From: Erysipelotrichaceae bacterium
GTDB taxonomy: Bacteria; Bacillota_I; Bacilli_A; Erysipelotrichales; Erysipelotrichaceae
Assembly (NCBI GenBank): GCA_022767445.1
Contig: JALENJ010000068.1
Location: forward strand, 1-64,000
Direction: 5' to 3'
DNA: 64,000 nt
A model generated the notes under the pieces. It did not search any database and was not told where the DNA came from. It worked only from the letters and a program-made list of their open reading frames with translations. The position numbers were made by a program, and so were the translations under genes. This document shows, piece after piece, positions 11,915 to 23,798 of the stretch (its first letter is position 1; each line of letters starts with the position of its first letter).

Positions 11915-14805
<2,891 letters not shown>

Positions 14806-14825
<20 letters not shown>

Positions 14826-15720
14826 TATAGGTGGTAGTTCCATCAAGTATGCATGCATGGATGAAAACCAATCTTTCCTTTACAAAGGAAAGATCAAAAC
14901 ACCTGTGGATGAAACCATGGACCCAAACAGCACAAAATACAACCTACAAGATTTATATGATGCGATTGATGAAATCATACCAGAAGAAATTGACGGTATC
15001 GCCATCAGTATGCCAGGTGCGATAGACTCAGAAAATGGTATCGCCATAACAGGTGGTGTATTAACATATATAAAAAATACACCGGTTGAAAAGTACTTCC
15101 ATGATAAGTATCAGGTTCCTGTATGGATAGGTAACGATGCCAAATGTGCAGGAATAGCAGAAGTTGGTTATGGTGTACTACAAGATGTTGATGATGCGAT
15201 TGCCATCATACTAGGTACTGGTATTGGTGGAGTCATCATCAAAGATAAGAAAGTGCACAACGGAAAACATTTTACTGCAGGTGAAGTGTCATGCTTGTAT
15301 ACAAGCCATGAACAAAGAAAAGACTTCAGTAATATCTGGGCACTCATGAATGGTATATCAGGACTACTCAGATGCGTACAAAAACATCTGAATACAACAG
15401 AAAAACTTACAGGAGAAGAAATATTCGCTCTAGCAAACGCTGGTAACAAGCAAGTGCTAGAAGCACTAGATGAATTCTGCTTACATCTAGCATATGAACT
15501 CTATAACATGCAAGCATTCTTTGATCCAGAAAAGATTGCAATCGGTGGTGGTATTTCAGCACAACCAATCTTGATTGAGAAAATCAACGAACAGTATCGC
15601 TCATTATTCTATGATTTCTTCCCACCAAAACCAGTTCCAATCGTCGCATGTAAGTTCCTCAATGACGCAAATCTTATCGGTGCTTACTACCAACTTAGAC
15701 AGAAGATGCAAAGAAAATAA
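14806..15720 (+). CDS. ROK family sugar kinase
   Basis: FAIDIGGSSIKYA; ILGTGIGGVII. Confidence 0.88.
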
Positions 15721-15731
15721 AATGAATAAGG

Positions 15732-16478
15732 ATGGTGATGTCGATGGTAAAGAAACAGACAGCAGGTAGAGATAGACTAGGAGAGTCAGCTCCTAAGTTT
15801 GCAGAGTTAAATGATGATGTACTATTTGGTGAAGTTTGGTCACGTGAAGAACAACTATCCTTACGCGATCGTAGTTTAGTCACAATCGCAGCGTTATTTT
15901 CAGCTGGATTGTATCCACAGTTAAAGTCACACTTAATACTCGGTAAGGAACATGGTCTTACAAAGAAGGAAGTTGTAGAAGTGATTACCCAACTAGCATT
16001 CTATTGCGGTTGGCCTAAGGCATGGAGTACATTCCCTTTGATTGATGAAGTGTATGGTAAGGAAGATGACACAATCCCAGAACTTGTATTACCAATTGGT
16101 GAACCAAATACTGCATATGCAAAGTATTTCAAGGGACAAAGTTATCTATATCCACTGACACAAGAGCCAATTCCTTCCTTTAATGTAACGTTTGAACCTG
16201 GATGTAGAAACAATTGGCATATCCACCACGCAGATAAAGGTGGTGGACAGCTATTGATCTGTGTGGCAGGACATGGTTGGTACCAACAACAAGGAAAACA
16301 ACCTAGAAAACTAGCACCTGGTGATGTTGAGGTGATTCCACCAAATGTAAAACATTGGCATGGTGCTGCGAAAGATTCCTGGTTCCAACATATCGCGCAA
16401 GAAATTCCTGGCGAAAATACCAGTAATGAGTGGTGTGAAGAAGTTGATGATGAAACATATGAAGCATTAGATAAGTAA
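15732..16478 (+). CDS. Carboxymuconolactone decarboxylase-cupin fusion protein
   Basis: N-terminal CMD domain (LSLRDRSLVTIAALFSAG...EVVEVITQLAFYCGWP), C-terminal cupin (EPGCRNNWHIHHADKGGGQLL); start could be 15744. Confidence 0.85.
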   Translation: MVMSMVKKQTAGRDRLGESAPKFAELNDDVLFGEVWSREEQLSLRDRSLVTIAALFSAGLYPQLKSHLILGKEHGLTKKEVVEVITQLAFYCGWPKAWSTFPLIDEVYGKEDDTIPELVLPIGEPNTAYAKYFKGQSYLYPLTQEPIPSFNVTFEPGCRNNWHIHHADKGGGQLLICVAGHGWYQQQGKQPRKLAPGDVEVIPPNVKHWHGAAKDSWFQHIAQEIPGENTSNEWCEEVDDETYEALDK

Positions 16479-16481
16479 AAA

Positions 16482-16511
16482 AGAAGGGCTGTTATGCGTT
16501 ACAGCCCCTTA
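16482..16511. terminator. Bidirectional intrinsic terminator
   Basis: AAGGGCTGT...ACAGCCCCTT. Confidence 0.7.
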
Positions 16512-16836
16512 TAAAATGTAGTGTGCGTTCAACTTGATAGAAGATTTGATCAAGACTGAAGTATCCTGATTGTTTTGAGATAAGCTTGCCATCTACATAG
16601 AGTAGTACAGAAGGGGCAGAATAGATATCCAATTCTTGAGCAACTTCTGGATATTTCTCGATTGGTACGTAGTATGCATGTATATTTGAAACTTGTGCAA
16701 TATACCTTGTGATTCTTTTCTTGATGGAAAGACAAGGCATACAGCTTGTACTACCAACTTCCATAAGAACAATCCTGTGGTTGGCAATCTCTGCTTTTAA
16801 GTTGTTGAGGCTTTGAATTTCTTGTATTTAGGACAT
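16492..16836 (-). pseudogene. Thioredoxin-like protein with in-frame TAA at codon 3
   Basis: After GGAGG SD: ATG TCC TAA then in frame IQEIQSLNNLKAEIANHRIVLMEVGSTSCMPCLSIKKRI (CxxC thioredoxin fold). Confidence 0.7.
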
Positions 16837-16857
16837 TGTATCGCCTCCGTTATCTAT

Positions 16858-17118
16858 TTACTGTTGATGTGAAGCTAGAGCTTGCTCTAGTCCAATCGCT
16901 AGTTGATCGGCGCAGGATGTACCACGTCCGCCGCAGTCGTTGCCACGGAGAATCTCTACTGCACGCATGGCATCTGTACCTTCAAGTAGTTTACTGATGG
17001 CACTTGTATTACCTGGGCAGCCACCATTGAAGTGGACATTATAGAGCTTTCCATCTTGGATACTAAAGCTGATTTCTCTAGCGCATACGCCTCTTGTTTG
17101 ATAGCTATAATTTTCCAT
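16858..17118 (-). CDS. TSCPD-domain (TIGR03905-like) protein
   Basis: YQTRGVCAREISFSIQDGKLYNVHFNGGCPGNTSAIS...CGGRGTSCADQLA. Confidence 0.85.
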   Translation of the reverse strand: MENYSYQTRGVCAREISFSIQDGKLYNVHFNGGCPGNTSAISKLLEGTDAMRAVEILRGNDCGGRGTSCADQLAIGLEQALASHQQ

Positions 17119-17219
17119 CTCACTCACCTCGTTATCTATCATCTATAATAACGCATTTAGTTTTTCTTCTAAAACATTTTTTGGTGTAACGCCTATGAGG
17201 CGGTCTGGATGCTCATAAC

Positions 17220-17492
17220 TTCAAAGGCATTGGAGAGTGGAAGATACTCATCTTATGCTTGATGAGTGATGAGGGAACAATGCGTTATGGGCAGATTCGT
17301 CAATCTGTATTGGGGATTACCAATACCATGCTTGCAAAGTCTTTGACACAGATGGAAGAGGATGGACTCATCAATCGTGTACAGTACAATGAGATGCCTT
17401 TGCGTGTTGAGTATAGCTTAACGAAAAAAGCAAACTCTTTTCTCCCCATCCTTCTAGAGTTAAAGGTTTGGGGTGAAAAGAATTTGCGTTAA
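17220..17492 (+). pseudogene. HxlR family regulator, N-terminally truncated
   Basis: In-frame FKGIGEWKILILCLMSDEGTMRYGQIRQSVLGITNTMLAKSLTQMEEDGLINRVQY; no convincing start codon or CP motif upstream. Confidence 0.6.
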
Positions 17493-18662
17493 TTAATCGA
17501 GGGATATATCGCCAGCTTTGGCTTGGATAAAGATCTTACCAGATCCATTTCCGATCAAATATGAATTGCGATCGAGTGTTTGATATGGTAATGCATGATC
17601 AAAGTGAATATCCCCTAGTTTGGATGAAATCGTTGCGGTGTAGTCTGTATTGTCTGTTGTCACATCGATATCACCTGCAGTAGCGTTGATTTCTAGATTC
17701 TGGATATGTCCTACAAGATCAAGATCGATATCTCCAGCAGTGGCGAGAATAGAGATATTTTCACCAGCGTGATGGTCTATATTAATGTCACCAGCTGTTA
17801 GTTTTGCCTGTAGGTTTCCTGTTGTGTTGTTGAAGTCAATATCACCAGCACTCATGTGTAGGGTTATATCTTGGAAGTTTGAATCATCGACGTCGATATC
17901 GCCGGCATTCATATCGAAATATGCATGAATGATATCAGAGTTAGAGATGTCGATATCACCTGTTTTATTTTCACAATGGAATTCTTCAAGAGCGATGTTA
18001 TCAATATTCATATCACCAATGGATAGTTGTGTTTTTAGTGCCTTGATATGTAACGGTAGTACCAAGGCAAGCTTACCAGCTGAGCATATTTCAATTGTGG
18101 CTGTTGTACCATCAATTGAAACTAGAACATCTTGATTGCCTTGGCGAGAGAAGATTGTCTTAGCTGGTGTAAAGGTGTAGCTAAGACTTTCACCAGATTG
18201 AATTTCAATATCCAATGAAGAGAATAACTTTACAGTTGGATGTAAGCGTAAATAAACTGCAACAATAGAAGTATCCTCAATGGTCTTTGTTTCTGAAGTG
18301 CCATAGTAGTAAGGAGTGTCTTTATCACTCTTTTTATTTGTGGATACATAGTCTTTGACTTGATCCAATGCTTTATTGGCGATGCTGGTGAATGCGTTGA
18401 ATGCACTATCTAAGCCATTCTTTAATGTTTCGTAGTCATCTTTGTTGTGGGATGTTTGTGCCTTTTCACCACCCATCATGTGGATGTTTTCAAGTACATC
18501 ATCGATAGTACCTAAATCGTTCATGATTTCTTCTTCGCTGCGTCCTTGTGCGAGTCCTTCTTGGAAGTGTGATTCGAAGGCATCGAGAATTTCTTGTTGG
18601 AAACTAGGTGAGTAGGTACTTAATGCTTGTTTTAGCTGTGCTAAGTATTCTTGTTTTGTCAT
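17493..18662 (-). CDS. DUF1700-like N-terminus plus DUF4097 adhesin-like beta-solenoid
   Basis: N-terminal MTKQEYLAQLKQALSTYSPSFQQEILDAFESHF; C-terminal repeated x-A/L/T-G-D-I-D/N/H units. Confidence 0.85.
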   Translation of the reverse strand: MTKQEYLAQLKQALSTYSPSFQQEILDAFESHFQEGLAQGRSEEEIMNDLGTIDDVLENIHMMGGEKAQTSHNKDDYETLKNGLDSAFNAFTSIANKALDQVKDYVSTNKKSDKDTPYYYGTSETKTIEDTSIVAVYLRLHPTVKLFSSLDIEIQSGESLSYTFTPAKTIFSRQGNQDVLVSIDGTTATIEICSAGKLALVLPLHIKALKTQLSIGDMNIDNIALEEFHCENKTGDIDISNSDIIHAYFDMNAGDIDVDDSNFQDITLHMSAGDIDFNNTTGNLQAKLTAGDINIDHHAGENISILATAGDIDLDLVGHIQNLEINATAGDIDVTTDNTDYTATISSKLGDIHFDHALPYQTLDRNSYLIGNGSGKIFIQAKAGDISLD

Positions 18663-18961
18663 ATGAGTTTTTCCACCTTTTTTGTGAATGAGATCCATTC
18701 TTCTTTCTGTTGTTGTTGATAGGTTTTTCCGCTATCTGTTAAGTGATAGTATTTCCGGGCTGGTCCTCCTGAGGATTCGACAAGATATGTATCGACATAG
18801 CCGTTATCTTTTAATCGTTTGAGGATGAGATAGAGTGTACCAGCAGTCACTGACATTTCTTTGGAAATATCCTCAGTCAGTTCATAGCCGTACTTATCGT
18901 TTTGTAGCAGTTTGGATAATACACATAGTTCTAATACACCTTTTTTAAATTGTGCATCCAT
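18659..18961 (-). CDS. PadR family transcriptional regulator
   Basis: MDAQFKKGVLELCVLSKLLQNDKYGYELTEDISKEM...AGTLYLILKRLKDNGYV; SD GGAGGAAATGAC. Confidence 0.92.
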   Translation of the reverse strand: MDAQFKKGVLELCVLSKLLQNDKYGYELTEDISKEMSVTAGTLYLILKRLKDNGYVDTYLVESSGGPARKYYHLTDSGKTYQQQQKEEWISFTKKVEKLI

Positions 18962-18985
18962 GTCATTTCCTCCTTGCAAGTACAC

Positions 18986-19028
18986 TTTATCACATACTAT
19001 TATGTAATGCAATATAGTATGTGATAAA
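18986..19028. promoter_or_regulatory. Perfect 15-bp inverted repeat, probable PadR operator
   Basis: TTTATCACATACTAT-N13-ATAGTATGTGATAAA. Confidence 0.75.
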
Positions 19029-19065
19029 TAATAAAACTCTGAACCATAAGATTCAGAGTTAACGA

Positions 19066-20076
19066 CTATAACAATTGAATATTGAGTTTCTCACATTCAT
19101 CAATCATCTCTTGAGGCCAGATAGATGCTTGTACCTCACCGACATGTGCCTTGTTCAACAGTAACATGCACAAACGTGATTGACCAATACCACCACCGAT
19201 GGTGTATGGTAGCTGCTTGTTTTGTATCATTTGGTGATATGGAAGGGTGAGTCTATCTTCAGCGTTTGCGATACGGCATTGTTTTACAATGGAATCCTCA
19301 TCTACACGAATACCCATACTTGAGATCTCAAGAGCACGATCTAAGGATGGTAACCAGAAGAACAGATCACCATTTAGATTCCAGTCATCGTAGTCTGGTG
19401 CACGTCCATCATGGGGTTTACCGCTCTGGTGTAATGCATGTCCAATGCGTTTGATAAATACGCACTTCTTCTCTTTGGTGATGGCATCTTCTCTTTGTTT
19501 TGGGGATAAATCTGGATACATATCTTCCAGCTGTTGAGAGTCGATGAAGAATACATCATCCGCTAGATGACATACCGCATTTGGATATTTATACCAAACT
19601 TCATGCTCCATATGTTTAATTACTTTAAAGATGATACGTACAGTATCTTCTAACATCTGTTCTGTACGGTCTTCTTTCGCGATGATTTTCTCCCAATCCC
19701 ATTGGTCGACGTATACGGAGTGTAGATTATCTAATTCTTCATCACGACGAATCGCATTCATATTTGTGTAGAGTCCATCATGTACTTGAAAGTGGTATTT
19801 GTTTAGGGCGTATCTCTTCCACTTGGCAAGTGATTGTACAACTTCAATCGTTTCGTTTGGCATCTGGGCAATGTCGAAAGACACTGGTCTTTCGATACCG
19901 TTTAAATTATCGTTGAGTCCCGTACTCGTTGGTACAAACAATGGTGCTGAGATACGGGATAGATGCATCTGTTTACCAAATTCCTTTTGGAATGTATCAC
20001 GTATATATTTAATTGCTTCCTGAGTTTGACGTACATCGAGAATTGGATCGTAGTTGTTTGGAGTAAATATCTGCAT
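19066..20076 (-). CDS. asnA: Aspartate-ammonia ligase
   Basis: 336 aa; [42 protein letters not shown]. Confidence 0.95.
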   Translation of the reverse strand: MQIFTPNNYDPILDVRQTQEAIKYIRDTFQKEFGKQMHLSRISAPLFVPTSTGLNDNLNGIERPVSFDIAQMPNETIEVVQSLAKWKRYALNKYHFQVHDGLYTNMNAIRRDEELDNLHSVYVDQWDWEKIIAKEDRTEQMLEDTVRIIFKVIKHMEHEVWYKYPNAVCHLADDVFFIDSQQLEDMYPDLSPKQREDAITKEKKCVFIKRIGHALHQSGKPHDGRAPDYDDWNLNGDLFFWLPSLDRALEISSMGIRVDEDSIVKQCRIANAEDRLTLPYHQMIQNKQLPYTIGGGIGQSRLCMLLLNKAHVGEVQASIWPQEMIDECEKLNIQLL

Positions 20077-20275
20077 AAGGTCACCTCTTAATGCGATATT
20101 TTAGCATAAAGAATCCCTATCTGTATAGGTGGGGGGTGAACATCTTTAATCATGTTGTTTTTGCGTAAATGATGTGGAAATTTGTAATATTTATGCATTC
20201 ATGCATGTTTTTTATTGGTGTAGGACTTGCAAAAACAATTATATTTTATACAATATAATACGTGAGGAGAAATTT

Positions 20276-21151
20276 ATGACACGTTATGATATCGCAATTA
20301 TCGGAACTGGTCCTGCTGGGCTTGAGGCAGCGATTACAGCGAAGGTGAGAAATAAAAATATTATTCTATTTGGTTCAAATGACTTGAGCCATAAGATGCA
20401 GGTGGTAAAACATCCAATCTTAAATTACTTAGGACTTCCTTCTGTAACAGGTGTACAGATGGCAGAAGCTTTCCAAAAGCAGTTGAAAGAATTGGATATA
20501 CAAATCACAGAACAAAGAGTTTCAAATGTATATGCAATGGGAGACTACTACACACTACAGTTAAACAACAATGAGACTGTTGAGGCGACTTCTGTTATCC
20601 TAGCAAGTGGTGTGGTAGTTGGTAAACAATATGATGGAGAAGAGAACTTCTTAGGTAGAGGTGTAAGCTATTGCGCAACGTGTGATGGACCTTTATATAA
20701 AGGAAAGACAGTAGCGGTAATATCTACCAGCAAAGAAGAGGAAGAAGAAGTACACTACTTAAGTGAAGTTGCCCAAAAGGTTCTATACTTCCCTCAATAC
20801 AAAGAAGAAGTTGGCCTAAAAGCTGATAACATTGAAGTTCATCATGAAAAGCCAGTAGAGATTGCCGGTATGATGAAAGCAAATACGTTAAAGAGTGATC
20901 AAGGTGAATATCCTGTGGATGGTATCTTCGTATTACGTCCAACACAATTCCCGGGATCACTTGTGCCAGGTATACAGATTGAAGATAACGCAGTTAAGGT
21001 TGATCTACAGATGCATACAAACCTACCGGGGTTGTTTGCGGCTGGTGATATCGCCGGAAGACCTTATCAGTATATTAAATCTGCAGGGCAGGGAAACATC
21101 GCTGCTTTATCCGCAGTACAATACGTTAGCGAAATCGCAAAAAAGAAATAG
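20276..21151 (+). CDS. Thioredoxin reductase-like FAD oxidoreductase lacking NADPH motif
   Basis: YDIAIIGTGPAGLEAA; CATC redox motif; AAGDIAGRPYQYIKSAGQG; start reassigned to 20276 (GAGGAG SD). Confidence 0.85.
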   Translation: MTRYDIAIIGTGPAGLEAAITAKVRNKNIILFGSNDLSHKMQVVKHPILNYLGLPSVTGVQMAEAFQKQLKELDIQITEQRVSNVYAMGDYYTLQLNNNETVEATSVILASGVVVGKQYDGEENFLGRGVSYCATCDGPLYKGKTVAVISTSKEEEEEVHYLSEVAQKVLYFPQYKEEVGLKADNIEVHHEKPVEIAGMMKANTLKSDQGEYPVDGIFVLRPTQFPGSLVPGIQIEDNAVKVDLQMHTNLPGLFAAGDIAGRPYQYIKSAGQGNIAALSAVQYVSEIAKKK

Positions 21152-21162
21152 TAGGTGAACTT

Positions 21163-21600
21163 ATGTCAGAAAAGAATTATGAAGCTTTAAAACTAGAAAA
21201 TCAAATGTGTTTTCCACTCTATGCAGCTGCTAGAAAAGTAACATCCGCTTATACACCAATCTTAAAACCACTTGGAATGACATATACGCAATATATCGTA
21301 TTCCTCGTACTTTGGGAAAGCGATCAGATTTCCGTTGGTGAGCTATGTGAGAAGTTATATCTAGATAGCGGTACAATCACACCACTTCTAAAGAAGATGG
21401 AAGAGAAGGGTTGGTTAACACGAACACGTTCTAAGAAGGATGAGCGTGTGGTCATGATCAAGCTTACAAAGGTTGGCAAGGACATGCAAGCAAAGTGTGC
21501 ACATATCCCTAGTGAAATGAGTTCTTGCTTGACACTATCTAAGCAAGAGGCACAAGCACTCTATTCTGCTTTATATAAGATTTTAGATATGAATATGTAA
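21163..21600 (+). CDS. MarR family regulator, OhrR-like
   Basis: ENQMCFPLYAAARKVTSAYTPILKPLGMTYTQYIVFLVLWE; wHTH; N-terminal Cys. Confidence 0.85.
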   Translation: MSEKNYEALKLENQMCFPLYAAARKVTSAYTPILKPLGMTYTQYIVFLVLWESDQISVGELCEKLYLDSGTITPLLKKMEEKGWLTRTRSKKDERVVMIKLTKVGKDMQAKCAHIPSEMSSCLTLSKQEAQALYSALYKILDMNM

Positions 21601-21602
21601 AT

Positions 21603-21641
21603 GAAAATGCTGATGGGTATTAACCATTTTCAGCATTTTTA
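21603..21641. terminator. Bidirectional terminator
   Basis: GAAAATGCTGA...TCAGCATTTTT. Confidence 0.75.
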
Positions 21642-21901
21642 ATTTGTTGTTGATAATCTTTGGATACCTGCATGGTATAGCGATACCAGTTTTCAAAGTA
21701 TTGAATCAGTTGAGGATCTTGAATGAGTTTTGTTGTGCGTGCGATGTTTTCAGCTTCTCTACCAGTATCCAAGATAGGGATGTTGTTTTCTAGTTTGTAG
21801 TTGATGATATCCTCAACCGTATGCATGCGCTTTTCAAATAGGGAAACGAGTTGGGCATCGATTGTGTTGATCTCTTCTCGTTTCTTTTCTAGTGTGTTCA
21901 T
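21620..21901 (-). CDS. Chorismate mutase-like protein (AroH/AroQ type)
   Basis: MNTLEKKREEINTIDAQLVSLFEKRMHTVEDIINYKLENNIPILDTGREAE. Confidence 0.85.
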   Translation of the reverse strand: MNTLEKKREEINTIDAQLVSLFEKRMHTVEDIINYKLENNIPILDTGREAENIARTTKLIQDPQLIQYFENWYRYTMQVSKDYQQQIKNAENG

Positions 21902-21956
21902 AGTGTTCCTTTCGTTTTTCTTTATCTTATCAGATACAGAAAAAGGGCTCAATGCC

Positions 21957-23798
21957 CTATTCTGCCTCTTCTGAGAATTGTGAGTTATATAGGTTTGCAT
22001 AGAAACCATTCTTAGCGAGTAACTCATCATGTGTACCTACTTCAACGATATCACCATGATCCATAACTAATATCATATCTGCGTTTTTAATCGTTGATAG
22101 ACGGTGTGCAATGACGAAGGATGTTCTACCTTTCATCAGGTTTTCCATACCTTTTTGAATCAGTATTTCGGTACGTGTATCAACAGATGATGTTGCCTCA
22201 TCAAGAATTAGAATCTTTGGATCACTTAAGAATGCACGAGCAATTGTCAATAACTGCTTCTGTCCTTGTGAGATGTTTGTGGATTCTTCGTTGATAACAG
22301 TTTGATAACCATCTTCCAGCGTTTTGATAAAGTGGTCAACATAAGCCTCATCTGCAGCTTTTACAACTTCTTCATCCGTAGCGTTTAGATTACCATAACG
22401 GATGTTATCCATAATCGTACCGGAATGTAACCAAGCATCTTGTAATACCATACCAAAGCAACTTCTTAATTGACTACGTGTCATGTCTTTGGTGTTGATA
22501 CCATCGATATAAATGTTACCGTTGTTGGTCTCATAGAAACGCATCAACAGTTTCACGATGGTAGTCTTACCTGCACCGGTAGGTCCTACAATGGCTACCT
22601 GTGCACCTTGTTTTACATATGCACTAAAGTTATGAATAATCGTCTTATCAGGTGTATATCCAAAGACGACATTCTCGAATGTAACATTACCCTTGATGGT
22701 ATTATTACCATTTTCATCATAGATATTTACAGAGTCTTTCTTATCAGGCTCCTGCTCAGGTTCTTCAATGAATTCAAATACACGTTCTGCCGCTGCTGCG
22801 GTGGACTGTAGGACGTTCATAATCTGTGCTGTCTGTGTAATTGGCTGATTAAAGCTACGTACATATTGAATGAATGCTTGAATATTACCAATTGCTAGTC
22901 CATTGTGTAAAGTGAGATATCCACCAAGTACACAACATGCGACATAACCTAGGTTACCAATCAATGTGGTAATCGGCTGCATCAATCCACTGATAAACTG
23001 AGATTTCCATGCGGCTGTATATAGGTTTTGGTTTAGGTTATCAAAGGTCTTGATAGATTTTTCTTCACCATTGAAGGCCTTCATCACAATGTGACCACCA
23101 TACATCTCTTCAATATGACCATTGACCTCACCCAGGATTGTTTGTTGTTGGTTAAAGAAAGATTGACTATGCTTTACAACAAACATCGCTCCTAATGCAG
23201 ATAAAGGTACAACCACCAAGGCGGTCAATGTCATCTGCCAAGAGATGGAGAACATCATATATAGAATACCAATAATGGTAATCAAAGAAGTAAATACCTG
23301 TTGAATTGATTGATTCAAAGATTGTGATACCGTATCGACATCATTTGTTATACGTGATAACACTTCACCATGTGTTTGTTTGTCGTAATAGTTTAAAGGT
23401 AAACGATTGATCTTCTGTGAGATCTGTTCTCTTAAACGATAGGTTACTTTCTGTGTAACATCTGACATAATCCATGCTTGCAGGTAAGATAGTAAACCTG
23501 AAATCGTATAGATAATCAATAGTGTAATTAAGATATTGCGAATACCTGCAATATCAATAGAACCTGTACCACCATACTTAGCGACAAGACCTTCCACAAG
23601 TTTTGTCGTTGCGGAACCTAGAATCTTAGGACCGATAATCGTAAAGATCGTTGATCCAACTGTGGAGATTAATACGAGGATTAAAGCGATTCGATATGGT
23701 TTTAAGTAGTGTAGTAGTTTTTTGATTGTCTTTGAGAAGTCTTTGGCTTTCTCGTTTGAAGTGGCCATTTGTGGACCCATTCCTCTTCTTTGACTCAT
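21957..23798 (-). CDS. ABC multidrug-type exporter half-transporter
   Basis: 613 aa; GPTGAGKTTIV, ISQGQKQLLTIARAF, LILDEATSSVDTRTE. Confidence 0.93.
   Translation of the reverse strand: MSQRRGMGPQMATSNEKAKDFSKTIKKLLHYLKPYRIALILVLISTVGSTIFTIIGPKILGSATTKLVEGLVAKYGGTGSIDIAGIRNILITLLIIYTISGLLSYLQAWIMSDVTQKVTYRLREQISQKINRLPLNYYDKQTHGEVLSRITNDVDTVSQSLNQSIQQVFTSLITIIGILYMMFSISWQMTLTALVVVPLSALGAMFVVKHSQSFFNQQQTILGEVNGHIEEMYGGHIVMKAFNGEEKSIKTFDNLNQNLYTAAWKSQFISGLMQPITTLIGNLGYVACCVLGGYLTLHNGLAIGNIQAFIQYVRSFNQPITQTAQIMNVLQSTAAAAERVFEFIEEPEQEPDKKDSVNIYDENGNNTIKGNVTFENVVFGYTPDKTIIHNFSAYVKQGAQVAIVGPTGAGKTTIVKLLMRFYETNNGNIYIDGINTKDMTRSQLRSCFGMVLQDAWLHSGTIMDNIRYGNLNATDEEVVKAADEAYVDHFIKTLEDGYQTVINEESTNISQGQKQLLTIARAFLSDPKILILDEATSSVDTRTEILIQKGMENLMKGRTSFVIAHRLSTIKNADMILVMDHGDIVEVGTHDELLAKNGFYANLYNSQFSEEAE

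Noticed and set aside
17640-18030. Regularly spaced 'GATATC(A/G)CC' DNA repeats resembling a repeat array
   Set aside because: They are the codons of the GDID solenoid repeats in the DUF4097 protein; spacing and divergence do not fit CRISPR.
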